64,000 nucleotides of DNA from CAVUBL01 sp963837945 (lineage in GTDB: Bacteria > Acidobacteriota > Thermoanaerobaculia > Multivoradales > DATKCC01): the NCBI GenBank assembly GCA_963837945.1, contig CAWIQD010000004.1, positions 372,001 to 436,000 on the forward strand. The letters are read 5' to 3'. Under the pieces are notes generated by a model. It was not told where the DNA came from, did no database searches, and was given only the letters and a program-made list of their open reading frames with translations. Of the stretch, positions 17,094-26,295 are shown in pieces; within the stretch, counting starts at the first letter, position 1, and every line of letters begins with the position of its first letter. The translations under genes and the position numbers were made by a program.

Positions 17094-19172
17094 ATGAGCA
17101 CCAGCCGCCAGAGGACCGAGAGCTCGACTGAGAGCAGGGCCGCCCGCCGGATCGCCGAGCTCCGATCCGAGATCCGCCACCACGACCACCTCTACTACGT
17201 CCGCGATGCCCCCGAGGTCTCCGACGAGACCTACGACCGCCTGTACCACGAGCTCCTCGACCTCGAGGAGCGCTTCCCGGACCTCCGGAGCCCCGACTCC
17301 CCCACCCAGCGAGTCGGCGGCCAGGCCCTCGACGAGTTCCCGACCGTCGAGCACGCGGCCCCCTTGCTGAGCCTCGACTCCTCGGCCGACGAGGCGCAGC
17401 TGCGCCGCTTCGACGAGCGCGTGAGGAAGGCGCTGGGCGAGGACGGCCCCGTGCGCTACGTCCTCGAGCCCAAGCTCGACGGCGCCTCGGTCGAGCTGGT
17501 CTACGAGGACGGTCGCCTGGCGCGCGGCTCGACCCGCGGCGACGGCCGGCGCGGCGAGGGCATCACCGAGAACCTCCGCACCGTCCCGTCGGTCCCTCTC
17601 GAGCTGCGCCTCGACCGCCGGCCGGCACCGCCGTCGCTCGCCGTCCGCGGCGAGGTCTTCATGCCCATCGAGGGCTTCGACCGGCTCAACGAGCGCTTGA
17701 TGGAGGCGGGCAAGGAGCCCTACGCCAACCCGCGCAACTCGGCCGCCGGATCGCTGCGCCAGCTCGATCCGCAGCTCACCGCTTCGCGCCCCCTCGACCT
17801 CTTCGTCTACGACGTCCTGGCCGCCGAGTGGGGCGACCAGGAGCCGGTGGCGACCCAGGGCGAGGTGCTCTCGGCGCTCGACGAGTGGGGCTTCAAGGTC
17901 AACTCCCTGATCCGCCGCGACGCCGAGTCGCTGGACGACGTCCTCGACTACCACGCGGACATGCTGGCCAGGCGCGACGACCTCGGCTACGAGATCGACG
18001 GCGTGGTCATCAAGCTCGACGACCTGGGCGAGCGCGGGCACCTCGGGACGACCTCGCACCATCCGCGCTGGGCCTTCGCCTTCAAGTTCCCGCCGCGCAA
18101 GGAGATCACCCGCGTGCTCTCGATCCTCCCGAGCGTCGGACGCACCGGCGTGGTGACCCCGGTGGCGATGCTCCGCCCGGTCGAGCTGGGCGGAGTCACC
18201 GTCTCCCGGGCCACCCTCCACAACCGCGAGGAGGTCGCGAGGAAGGACATCCGGGAGGGCGACAAGGTGCGCGTCCAGCGTGCCGGCGACGTGATCCCGC
18301 AGGTGATCGAGCGCATCGAGGAGCCGGACCGGGAGCGCGGCCCGGAGTTCCGGATGCCCGAGGTCTGCCCGTCGTGCGCCACGCCGCTCGTCGAGCGCGG
18401 CCCGTTCACGGTCTGCCCGAACAGCTTCGAGTGCCCGGCGCAGCTCGCCGGGCGCCTCGCCCACTTCGGCTCGCGCACCGCTCTCGACATCGAGGGGCTG
18501 GGCGAGAAGACGGCGAAGCTCCTGGTCTCCGAGGGGCTGGTCCACGGCCTCCCCGACCTCTTCGACCTCACCGCGCCGGTCCTCGAGCCGCTGGAGGGCT
18601 TCGCCGAGCTCTCGGCCGCCAAACTGGTCCAGGGGATCGCACGCGCCTCGAAGGTCGATCTCGATCGCTTCCTCTACGGCCTGGGCATCCCGGAGGTGGG
18701 CGCGACGACCGCCCGTGACCTGGCGAGCCACTTCCGCTCCTTCCAGGCGATTCGCGACGCCTCGGCCGAGGCCCTCCAGGAGGTCTCGGGCGTCGGCCCC
18801 CGGATGGCCGAGCAGATCACCGGCTTCTTCGCCGAGGAGCACAACCGGGACGTCCTCGACCGCCTGCTCGATGGCCGCGTGGATCTCCTGGAGCCGGCGC
18901 CCGCCGAGGCGGCGGGCGAGCGCCCGCTCGAGGGCCTCACCCTGGTCTTCACCGGCTCGCTCGAGCGCTTCACCCGCGACGATGCCAAGGAGCTCGCGGC
19001 CCGGCTGGGCGCCAAGGTGACCGGCTCGGTGTCGGGCAAGACCGATTACGTGGTGGCCGGCGAGGAGGCGGGCTCGAAGCTCGACAAGGCCGAGAAGCTC
19101 GGCGTCACGGTGCTCGACGAAGACGGCTTCGTGAAGCTGGTCGAGGAGCGCGGCGGCTCGATCGAGAGCTGA
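17094..19172 (+). CDS. ligA: NAD-dependent DNA ligase LigA
   Basis: The 692-residue protein has the complete LigA order. First the Ia domain (HHDHLYYVRDAPEVSDETYD), then the adenylation site with AMP-accepting Lys127 in LEPKLDG, the OB fold, a four-Cys zinc finger (CPSC and CPNSFEC), helix-hairpin-helix repeats and a C-terminal BRCT domain (LTLVFTGSLERFTRDDA). It seals nicks in replication and repair using NAD. The ATG at 17094 follows a TAGCTT box (17080-17085) by 8 bases, again suggesting a very short or absent leader. polX follows 15 bases after the stop, so the two repair genes are probably co-transcribed. Confidence 0.98.
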   Translation: MSTSRQRTESSTESRAARRIAELRSEIRHHDHLYYVRDAPEVSDETYDRLYHELLDLEERFPDLRSPDSPTQRVGGQALDEFPTVEHAAPLLSLDSSADEAQLRRFDERVRKALGEDGPVRYVLEPKLDGASVELVYEDGRLARGSTRGDGRRGEGITENLRTVPSVPLELRLDRRPAPPSLAVRGEVFMPIEGFDRLNERLMEAGKEPYANPRNSAAGSLRQLDPQLTASRPLDLFVYDVLAAEWGDQEPVATQGEVLSALDEWGFKVNSLIRRDAESLDDVLDYHADMLARRDDLGYEIDGVVIKLDDLGERGHLGTTSHHPRWAFAFKFPPRKEITRVLSILPSVGRTGVVTPVAMLRPVELGGVTVSRATLHNREEVARKDIREGDKVRVQRAGDVIPQVIERIEEPDRERGPEFRMPEVCPSCATPLVERGPFTVCPNSFECPAQLAGRLAHFGSRTALDIEGLGEKTAKLLVSEGLVHGLPDLFDLTAPVLEPLEGFAELSAAKLVQGIARASKVDLDRFLYGLGIPEVGATTARDLASHFRSFQAIRDASAEALQEVSGVGPRMAEQITGFFAEEHNRDVLDRLLDGRVDLLEPAPAEAAGERPLEGLTLVFTGSLERFTRDDAKELAARLGAKVTGSVSGKTDYVVAGEEAGSKLDKAEKLGVTVLDEDGFVKLVEERGGSIES

Positions 19173-19187
19173 GGGGAGAGCTCGATC

Positions 19188-20951
19188 GTGGACAACGCCG
19201 AAATCGCCAGCCGGCTCTCCGAGCTCGCCGACCTCCTGGAGATCCAGGCCGCCAACCCGTTCCGGGTGCGCGCCTACCGCAACGCCGTGCGCACCGTCGA
19301 GGCCCAGACCACGCCGCTCGCGCGCTTCGCCGAGGAGGGCCGCGCGCTCACCGAGCTGCCCGGCGTCGGCAAGGAGATGGCGGGTCACATCGAGGAGCTG
19401 TGCGCGACGGGCAAGCTCTCGGTTCTCGAGGAGATGCTCCAGCACGTCCCGGCCTCCCTGATCGAGCTCATGCACCTGCCCGGCGTCGGCCCCAAGAAGG
19501 CCCAGAAGCTCTGGGACGAGCTCGGGGTCGAGTCGGTGGAGACGCTCGAGCAGGCCGCGAAGGAGGGCCTGGTGGCCGAGCTCGCGGGCTTCGGCGAGAA
19601 GAGCCAGCAGAAGATCCTCGCCGGCATCGAGGAGTACCGCCAGCACCGCAGCCGCGTGCCCCTCGTCGAGGCGGACCGCCACGTCCAGCCGCTGGTCGCC
19701 TACCTCGCGGCCTGCCCCGGGGTCTCCCGCCTGGAGGTGGCGGGCAGCTACCGCCGCCGGCGCGAGACGGTGGGCGACATCGACCTGCTCGCCGTCGCCA
19801 CCGAGCCCGAGCCGGTGATGGCCTGCTTTCTCGCCTACCCGCAGGTCGCGACGGTCCTGATGAGTGGCACCACCCGCTCGTCGATCGCCCTGCGCTCCGG
19901 CCTCCAGATCGATCTCCGGGTGGTGCCGCCCGCGAGCTACGGCGCCGCCCTGGTCTACTTCACCGGCTCGAAGGAGCACAACATCAAGCTGCGCCAGCGC
20001 GGCCTCGAGCGCGGTCTCCGGGTCTCCGAGTACGGGGTGTTCCGCGAGGCGGACAGGAAGGCCCGCCCCGAGAAGGCCCACGAGCGCGATCCGCTCGCCG
20101 GCGAGCGGGTCGCCGGCGCCGAGGAGGTGGACGTCTACGGCTCGCTCGACCTGCCCTGGATCGCACCGGAGCTGCGCGAGGACCGGGGCGAGGTCGAGGC
20201 CGCGGCCGCCGGCCGGCTGCCCCGGCTGATCGAGCTCGGCGACCTGCGGGGCGACCTCCAGATGCACTCCACCTGGTCCGACGGCAAGAGCTCGATCGAG
20301 GAGATGCTCGAAGCCTGCGCCGCGCGGGGCTACGAGTACTTCGCCCTGACCGACCATTCGAAGGCACTCGCCATGACCGGCGGGCTCGACGCCGCCCGCC
20401 TGCGCGAGCAGTGGCTGGAGATCGACGAGGTCGCCTCCCGCCACCCCGAGATCCGCTTCCTGAAGAGCCAGGAGGTCGACATCCTGGCCGACGGCAGCCT
20501 CGACACCGAGGACGAGGCCCTGGCCGGCCTCGACCTCGTGGTGGTGTCGGTCCACTCCCGCTTCGAGCTCCCCGAGGCGGCGCAGACCGAGCGCATCCTG
20601 CGCGCGGTCTCGAACCCGCGGGTCCACGTCCTCGCCCATCCGACCGGCCGCATCCTGGGGCGGAGAAAGCCCTACGCCTTCGACGTCGAGAGGGTCCTCC
20701 GGGCCTGCCGGGACCACAACGTGGCGGTCGAGCTCAACGCCCATCCCGAGCGGCTCGACTTGAAGGACACCCACCTGATCCGCGCCCGCGAGCTCGGCAT
20801 CCCGGTGGTGATCTCGACCGACGCCCACCGCGCCGCCGAGCTCGACCTGATCCGTTACGGCGTGGAGCAGGCCCGCCGCGCCTGGCTCGAGCCGGCGCAC
20901 GTGCTCAACACGCGGCCCCTGGGCGACTTCCTGGCGGCCCTCGAGAAGTGA
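19188..20951 (+). CDS. polX: DNA polymerase X with PHP domain
   Basis: The 587-residue protein has the N-terminal helix-hairpin-helix domain (IQAANPFRVRAYRNA and LPGVGPKKAQKLWDELG), the polX palm with GSYRRRRETVGDIDLL carrying two metal Asp residues and a third in QIDLRV. A C-terminal PHP domain follows with LQMHSTWSDG, LTDHSKALAM, SVHS, LAHPTGR and ISTDAHR. Bacterial PolX proteins fill short gaps and use the PHP site as a 3'-5' exonuclease or AP endonuclease. The GTG at 19188 has GGGGAG upstream. The stop overlaps the GTG start of the next gene. Confidence 0.96.
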   Translation: MDNAEIASRLSELADLLEIQAANPFRVRAYRNAVRTVEAQTTPLARFAEEGRALTELPGVGKEMAGHIEELCATGKLSVLEEMLQHVPASLIELMHLPGVGPKKAQKLWDELGVESVETLEQAAKEGLVAELAGFGEKSQQKILAGIEEYRQHRSRVPLVEADRHVQPLVAYLAACPGVSRLEVAGSYRRRRETVGDIDLLAVATEPEPVMACFLAYPQVATVLMSGTTRSSIALRSGLQIDLRVVPPASYGAALVYFTGSKEHNIKLRQRGLERGLRVSEYGVFREADRKARPEKAHERDPLAGERVAGAEEVDVYGSLDLPWIAPELREDRGEVEAAAAGRLPRLIELGDLRGDLQMHSTWSDGKSSIEEMLEACAARGYEYFALTDHSKALAMTGGLDAARLREQWLEIDEVASRHPEIRFLKSQEVDILADGSLDTEDEALAGLDLVVVSVHSRFELPEAAQTERILRAVSNPRVHVLAHPTGRILGRRKPYAFDVERVLRACRDHNVAVELNAHPERLDLKDTHLIRARELGIPVVISTDAHRAAELDLIRYGVEQARRAWLEPAHVLNTRPLGDFLAALEK

Positions 20952-22873
20952 CGGGGGAGGCGGCCCGCCCGAGCGTTCGGCCCGGCCGCCTCGCGCTGCC
21001 GCCCCGGGCGGCGGGCGGTCTCTTCGCCCTGCTCGCGGCGGCCGCCGCCGGAGCGCGCGTCGCGGCACAGATCGCGGCCGTCTCGCTCGCCGGCCGGCGC
21101 CTGCCGCAGTGGGACATGGCCAAGTACGGCCTCGACGGCGTCCGCCTCGCCCGGGCGGTGCGCCACCTCGACGCGCCGGGGTTCCTCGTCGCGCTCGACC
21201 GGATGAGCCTCTGGCCGCCGGTCTTTCCGCTCCTCGAGCTTCCCGCCTTCCTCGCGTTCGGCGACGACTACCGCGTGCCGGCGGGTCTGGTGGCGGTGCT
21301 CTTCGCCCTGGCCGTACCCGCCGCCCTCTGGGCCGGGCGGGGTCTCGGGGGGGCCGAAGGCTGGATCGCCGGAGGCGCGGCGGCCGCTCTGTTCGCCGCC
21401 GGCCCGCTCCTCCAGGTCCATGGAGCGGTGGTGCTGCTCGAGGTGCCGTGCGCCCTCCTGCTGTTGCTCGCCGTGGGGGCCTATCTGCGCTCGCTGGCCG
21501 CGCCGGACGAGCCGCGGCGCTTCCGGTGGGCCTGCCTGCTTGCCACTGTCCTCTTCTTCACCAAGTACAACTCCGGCCTCCTCTGGCTCGCGCCACTCCT
21601 CGCGAACGAGGCGTGGATGCACTGGGGAGGCGTGGCCGCCGTCGTCCGGCGGGCGGCCCAGGCGGCCCGGCGGCTCGACCCGCGGCGGCCCTGGCACCTC
21701 GCGCTCGCGCTCTACGCTCTCGGCCTCCTCGCGATCGCGGTGAGCGGCGGCTGGACGATCGACCTCGGCTCCCACCGCTTCCCGGTCCGCTCGCTCGGCA
21801 ACCCGGTCTACTTCCTCTACCTGCTGCTCGCCCTCCGGCTCGCCGTCACACCCCGGCGCTCGACTCGCCGGATTCGTGACTGGCTCGCCGGCCTGCCGCC
21901 GCGGGGGCGGGCGCTCGCCCTATGGGTGGGGGCTCCCGTCGCGCTCTGGATGCTCCTTCCGGGCCACGTCAAGGGCTTCTTGGACTTCGTCGAGAACCGG
22001 TCCTCGGGCCTGGCGCCCTGGAGCGCCGAGAGCCTGCTCTTCTACCCGCGGGCGCTGGTCCACGAGCTCTCGCCGCTGCCCGCGATCGGGGTGGCGGCCC
22101 TCGTCGCCGGCCTCGCCCCGTTGGCGGTCCTGCCCCGCCTCGGGCCCCGCCGCCGAGTCCTCGCGCTGGCGGTGGCGACGGCCTCGCTCGCCCTCCTCGC
22201 GCACCCCTACAAGCTCTCGCGCTTCGTCACGGTCCTGGCGCCGGTGCTCTGGCTCTCGGGCGGTGCCTGGCTCGGCTCCCTGGGCGCCGCGCTCGGCCGG
22301 CGCCTGCCGGTGCGCTCCCGGCTCGCCGCCCGGACGGCCGCGCTCGCCGCGCCGCTCCTCGCCCTCGCGGCGGTCTCCGCCGCGGGCCTCGCCGGGGTCG
22401 ACCACGCCTACCTCGCCGCCCAGTACCGGATCCGCAGTGAGCCGGCCGCCGTCCGCGCGCTCCTCGACCGGGTGACCGACCGGGCGGCGGCGGTCCCGTC
22501 GAGCGTTCTCGCCGGGTACTGGAACGGCTTCAGCCCGGCCCTCGTCGAGTGGCACCTCGACCTGCGCCATCCGGAGGCGCCCGCGAGCCGGGTGCCGCGC
22601 GACCTGCGCCGCGCCGCCCGGACGGCCTCGCCGCGCCGCGCCCTCGACCGGCTGGCGGGCTCGCCCGGAGTCGGGCCGCTGCTGGTCGTCCTCCGCGGCG
22701 TCGGACCTGCCGCGCCCGCGAGCTACGTCGAGGAGACCCGCTGGGTCCGCCCTCTGCGCCAGGCGCTCGCGGCCGACCGGCGGTTCGCCCTGGTCTCCCG
22801 GGGGCGGGCCGGACACTCGGGCTATCGCCTCTGGATCTACCGCCGCCGGCCGCCGAGCCGAGCGCTCCGGTAA
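20948..22873 (+). CDS. Polytopic membrane protein, probable GT-C glycosyltransferase
   Basis: The 641-residue protein starts at a GTG that overlaps the polX stop (GTGA). It has about ten transmembrane helices and an early loop with WDMAKYGLDGVRLA, the position where GT-C enzymes such as ArnT/PMT have their catalytic acidic residues. A soluble C-terminal region follows. A lipid-linked sugar transferase acting at the outer face of the membrane is the likely role, but family assignment is by layout more than by motif. Several TKYNSG- and HPYKLSRF-like loops fit this group. Confidence 0.65.
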   Translation: MTGEAARPSVRPGRLALPPRAAGGLFALLAAAAAGARVAAQIAAVSLAGRRLPQWDMAKYGLDGVRLARAVRHLDAPGFLVALDRMSLWPPVFPLLELPAFLAFGDDYRVPAGLVAVLFALAVPAALWAGRGLGGAEGWIAGGAAAALFAAGPLLQVHGAVVLLEVPCALLLLLAVGAYLRSLAAPDEPRRFRWACLLATVLFFTKYNSGLLWLAPLLANEAWMHWGGVAAVVRRAAQAARRLDPRRPWHLALALYALGLLAIAVSGGWTIDLGSHRFPVRSLGNPVYFLYLLLALRLAVTPRRSTRRIRDWLAGLPPRGRALALWVGAPVALWMLLPGHVKGFLDFVENRSSGLAPWSAESLLFYPRALVHELSPLPAIGVAALVAGLAPLAVLPRLGPRRRVLALAVATASLALLAHPYKLSRFVTVLAPVLWLSGGAWLGSLGAALGRRLPVRSRLAARTAALAAPLLALAAVSAAGLAGVDHAYLAAQYRIRSEPAAVRALLDRVTDRAAAVPSSVLAGYWNGFSPALVEWHLDLRHPEAPASRVPRDLRRAARTASPRRALDRLAGSPGVGPLLVVLRGVGPAAPASYVEETRWVRPLRQALAADRRFALVSRGRAGHSGYRLWIYRRRPPSRALR

Positions 22874-22925
22874 CATGGGGCTCCGTTCCAGCCCGTTCGA
22901 GCCACCACCTGCAGAGGTCCCGCCC

Positions 22926-24530
22926 ATGACGCCGAACCGATCCGCGCCTTCCCGCCTCGCCGTTCTCGCTCCGTCCCTGCTCCTGGCCCTGGCCGCGATC
23001 GGCGGCCCGACCCTGGCGCCGCCGCCGGCCCGGGCCCAGGACCTGGCCTCGTTCGAGGCGAAGACGACGGTCCACACCCTGGACAACGGCTGGACCTTCA
23101 TCATCGTCGAGCGGCCGGTCGCTCCGGTCTTCTCCTTCGTGACCCTGGTGAACGTGGGGGGCGCCCAGGAGGTGCCCGGGATCACCGGCATCGCCCACAT
23201 GTTCGAGCACATGGCGTTCAAGGGCACGCCGGAGATCGGGACCACCGACTACCCGGCGGAGAAGAAGGCGCTGGCCGCCGAGGAGGCCGCCTACCAGTCG
23301 TACCAGGCCGAGCGGCTCTCGAGGCACCCGGACGAGGCCCGGCTCGCGGAGCTCGAAAAGACCTTCCGCGAGCGCCAGCAGGAGGCCTCGAAGTACGTCG
23401 TCCAGAACGAATTCGACGACGTCATCGAGCGCAACGGCGGGGTCGGCATCAACGCCTTCACCGCCGGCGACCTGACCGGCTTCTTCTACTCGCTGCCGGC
23501 CAACAAGGTCGAGCTCTTCGCCTACCTCGAGTCGGAGCGCTTCCTGCACCCGGTCTTCCGCGAGTTCTACAAGGAGCGCTCGGTGGTCCAGGAGGAGCGG
23601 CGCCTGCGCACCGACTCGAACCCGATCGGACGGCTGGTCGAGCAGTTCCTGACCACCGCGTACGAGGCCCATCCCTACGGCCAGCCGGTGGTCGGCTATC
23701 CGAGCGACCTCGCCTCGATCACCATCACCGACGCCCAGAATTTCTTCGACGAGTACTACACGCCGTCGAACATGACCACCGCGATCGTGGGCGACGTCCA
23801 CGCCAAGGACGTGATCCCGCTCGTCGACGAGTACTTCGGGCGCATCCCGGCGCGGCCCGACCCGCCGCCGCTGCGCACGGTCGAGCCGCCGCAGATCGCC
23901 GAGAAGACCGCGACCCTCCAGGAGGCCTCCCAGCCCTTCTACCTCGAGGGCTACCACAAGGGCGCCATCACCGCGCCGGACGAGGCCGTCTGGACGGCGA
24001 TCGACGACGTCATGACCAACGGCCGCACCTCGCGGCTCTACCGCACCCTGGTGCGCGACAAGAAGATCGCGATCAACGTCCAGTCGTTCACCGGCTTTCC
24101 CGGTGACAAGTACCCGAACCTCTGGTCGGTGCTGGCCGTGCCCGCGCCCGGCTCGAGCGACGACGCGGTGGCCTCGGTGATCCACGACGAGATCGAGCGC
24201 CTGAAGAGCGAGGACGTGACGGACGCCGAGCTCGCCCGGTTCAAGACCCGCGCCAAGGCCGGCCTGATCCGCCAGCTCGGCTCGAACCAGGGTCTCGCCC
24301 AACAGCTCGCCGACTACCAGCGCCTGTTCGGCGACTGGCGCGAGCTCTTCCGCTCGATCGACCGGCTCGAATCGGTGACCAAGGCGGACATCCGCCGCGT
24401 CGCCGCCGCCACCCTGACCCCCGAGAACCGGACCGTCTCGGAGATCGTCTTCGCCCCGCCCCGGGCGGCGCCCGAGCCGGCCGGCGCCGGGGATCAAGGC
24501 CCTCGAGGCGGACAGGGGGTGGTCCGATGA
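22926..24530 (+). CDS. M16-family zinc peptidase, catalytic subunit, exported
   Basis: The 534-residue protein has a signal peptide (ending PARAQD near residue 39) and the inverted zinc motif HMFEH (His91, Glu94, His95). These are followed by the M16 middle and C-terminal domains (YEAHPYGQPVVGYPSDLASI, FFDEYYTPSNM). It probably cleaves peptides in the periplasm. A TAACAT box at 22871 and AGAGGT at 22912-22917 suggest a normal leader. Its stop overlaps the ATG of the second M16 gene (ATGA), so the two products are made together and likely form a heterodimer. Confidence 0.93.
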   Translation: MTPNRSAPSRLAVLAPSLLLALAAIGGPTLAPPPARAQDLASFEAKTTVHTLDNGWTFIIVERPVAPVFSFVTLVNVGGAQEVPGITGIAHMFEHMAFKGTPEIGTTDYPAEKKALAAEEAAYQSYQAERLSRHPDEARLAELEKTFRERQQEASKYVVQNEFDDVIERNGGVGINAFTAGDLTGFFYSLPANKVELFAYLESERFLHPVFREFYKERSVVQEERRLRTDSNPIGRLVEQFLTTAYEAHPYGQPVVGYPSDLASITITDAQNFFDEYYTPSNMTTAIVGDVHAKDVIPLVDEYFGRIPARPDPPPLRTVEPPQIAEKTATLQEASQPFYLEGYHKGAITAPDEAVWTAIDDVMTNGRTSRLYRTLVRDKKIAINVQSFTGFPGDKYPNLWSVLAVPAPGSSDDAVASVIHDEIERLKSEDVTDAELARFKTRAKAGLIRQLGSNQGLAQQLADYQRLFGDWRELFRSIDRLESVTKADIRRVAAATLTPENRTVSEIVFAPPRAAPEPAGAGDQGPRGGQGVVR

Positions 24531-26032
24531 CTCCCGAGACGACCCGGCGTCGGCGATCCACCACCCTCGCCCTCCTCGTGGCCGGCCTCGCCCTGGCCGC
24601 CGCCACCGTCTCGCCCGCCCCGGTTCCGGCCCAGGTCGAGCGCCCGGAGCAGATCCAGTACCCGCCGCTCCCCGAGCTCCACATCCCCCAGCCGCGGCGG
24701 GTCGAGCTGCCCAACGGCATGGTGGTCATGCTGGTGGAGGACCACGAGCTGCCGCTGGTGCGCGCCACCGCCCTGGTCCACACCGGCGACCGGCTGGAGC
24801 CCGCGGACAAGGTCGGCCTGGCGGAGGTCACCGGCACGGTGCTGCGCACCGGCGGCACCGAGGCGATGGGCCCCGACGACCTCGACGACTACCTCGAGAG
24901 CAAGGCCGCGGTGATCGAGAGCAGCATCGGCGAGGACCAGGGCGAGGTCACCCTGAGCTGCCTGGCGGAGGACTTCTCCGACGTCCTGAAGGTCTTCGCC
25001 GACGTGCTGCGCCACCCGGCGTTCGACCCGAACCGGATCGAGGTCGCCCTCAACGCGTCGCGCTCGCAGGTCGCGCGCCAGAACGACAACCCGCAGTCGA
25101 TCGTCTTCCGGGAGCTGCGCAAGGAGGTCTGGGGGGCCGACTCGCCGTACGGCCGCACCGCCACCTTCGCCACCCTCGCCACCATCGAGCGCGACGACCT
25201 CGTCGCCTGGCACCGGCGCGACTACCACCCGAACCGGATCGTCCTCGGCCTGGTGGGCGACTTCGACTCCGACAAGGCGCTCGAGCTGGTGCGCCGGGCG
25301 TTCGGCGACTGGCCGCGGGGGCCGGCGGTCGAGCCGGTCGAGAGCCACCGGCCGGAGCACGCGAACCCCGGCGTCTTCGTCGCCGAGAAGAGCGACGTCA
25401 ACCAGTCGAACATCGCCATGGGGCACCTCGGGATCCTGCGCTCCAACCCGGACTTCTACGCCGTCGAGGTGATGAACGAGATCCTGGGCGGCGGCGGCAC
25501 CTCGCGCCTCTTCCGGGAGGTCCGGACCAAGAAGGGCCTGGCCTACGCCGTCTTCGGCCGCGCCGGAAGCGACTGGGACCACCCGGGCCTGACCCTGCTC
25601 TTCACCACCACCAAGGTGAGCACCACCGGGGAAGCGATCGCCGCCCTGCTCGAGGAGGCCAAGGGCATGACCTCCCGGCCGCCGACCGACGACGAGGTCG
25701 CCCGGGCCAAGCAGACCATCCTCTCGTCGTTCGTCTTCCAGGTCGACTCGACCGCCGAGCTGCTCGAGCGGTTCCTCACCTTCGAGTACTTCGGCTACCC
25801 GCTCGACCGCCTGGCCGAGTACCGGGCGAAGATCGAGGCGGTGACCGCCGACGACGTGCGCCGGGTGGCGGCCACCTACCTCCAGCCGCAGGACTTCTCG
25901 ATCGTGGTGGTCGGCCCCGCGGAGGGCCGGGACTCCGACCTCTCGGCCTTCGGCCCGGTCAAGCCGCTCGACATCTCGATCGCGCCGCCGCCCCAGCCGG
26001 CGCCGGCCGCTCCGGGCGCCCCCTCGGAGTAG
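24527..26032 (+). CDS. M16-family peptidase-like protein, non-catalytic partner, exported
   Basis: The 501-residue protein has a signal peptide (residues 8-35) and a full M16 fold. The place where HxxEH should stand reads GLAEVTGTVLRTGG, so the zinc site is absent. The C-terminal half keeps the partner-type region (EVMNEILGGGGTSRLFREVR and KGLAYAV) that helps bind substrate in M16B heterodimers. The pairing of an active and an inactive subunit resembles mitochondrial processing peptidase. It is translationally coupled to the gene before it by ATGA. Confidence 0.92.
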   Translation: MTPETTRRRRSTTLALLVAGLALAAATVSPAPVPAQVERPEQIQYPPLPELHIPQPRRVELPNGMVVMLVEDHELPLVRATALVHTGDRLEPADKVGLAEVTGTVLRTGGTEAMGPDDLDDYLESKAAVIESSIGEDQGEVTLSCLAEDFSDVLKVFADVLRHPAFDPNRIEVALNASRSQVARQNDNPQSIVFRELRKEVWGADSPYGRTATFATLATIERDDLVAWHRRDYHPNRIVLGLVGDFDSDKALELVRRAFGDWPRGPAVEPVESHRPEHANPGVFVAEKSDVNQSNIAMGHLGILRSNPDFYAVEVMNEILGGGGTSRLFREVRTKKGLAYAVFGRAGSDWDHPGLTLLFTTTKVSTTGEAIAALLEEAKGMTSRPPTDDEVARAKQTILSSFVFQVDSTAELLERFLTFEYFGYPLDRLAEYRAKIEAVTADDVRRVAATYLQPQDFSIVVVGPAEGRDSDLSAFGPVKPLDISIAPPPQPAPAAPGAPSE

Positions 26033-26163
26033 CCGGCCGCGGCCCGGCGGGCGGGAAGTTCTTACAGGCCGCGCCGCCGCCTTTACCCGAGTCTGCCCGC
26101 GTCGAGCGCGCCGGTGGCCCGGCCGCCGGCGCACTACCGGCCGCCGGCGCTGCGCGTGGCCGG

Positions 26164-26178
26164 TGGCACATCTCTTGC
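26164..26178 (+). promoter_or_regulatory. Sigma-54 (RpoN) promoter upstream of the GT4 gene
   Basis: TGGCAC (26164-26169), a 5-base spacer and TTGC (26175-26178) match the -24/-12 consensus, with the GG and GC elements at exact spacing. The start would lie near 26190, giving a leader of about 105 bases. An NtrC-type activator is encoded 4 kb downstream. Confidence 0.7.
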
Positions 26179-26295
26179 CATCCTGCCAGGTGGTCTACAG
26201 CTCGCGGCCCGCAGTCGCGCGGGTCCGCTCCGATCTCGCGGGGTCCCCTGCGCGCGCCTTCCACCGGCCGCGAGCTCTTCTGGAGGATTGAATCG

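Noticed and set aside
17079..21068. A 1329-codon minus frame antisense to ligA and polX
   Set aside because: Low-complexity Arg/Gly/Glu/Leu composition, no motif, and both opposite-strand genes are certain.
24497..26134. Long minus frames antisense to the two M16 peptidases
   Set aside because: No start signals or domain motifs; the plus-strand pair is coupled by ATGA and has signal peptides.
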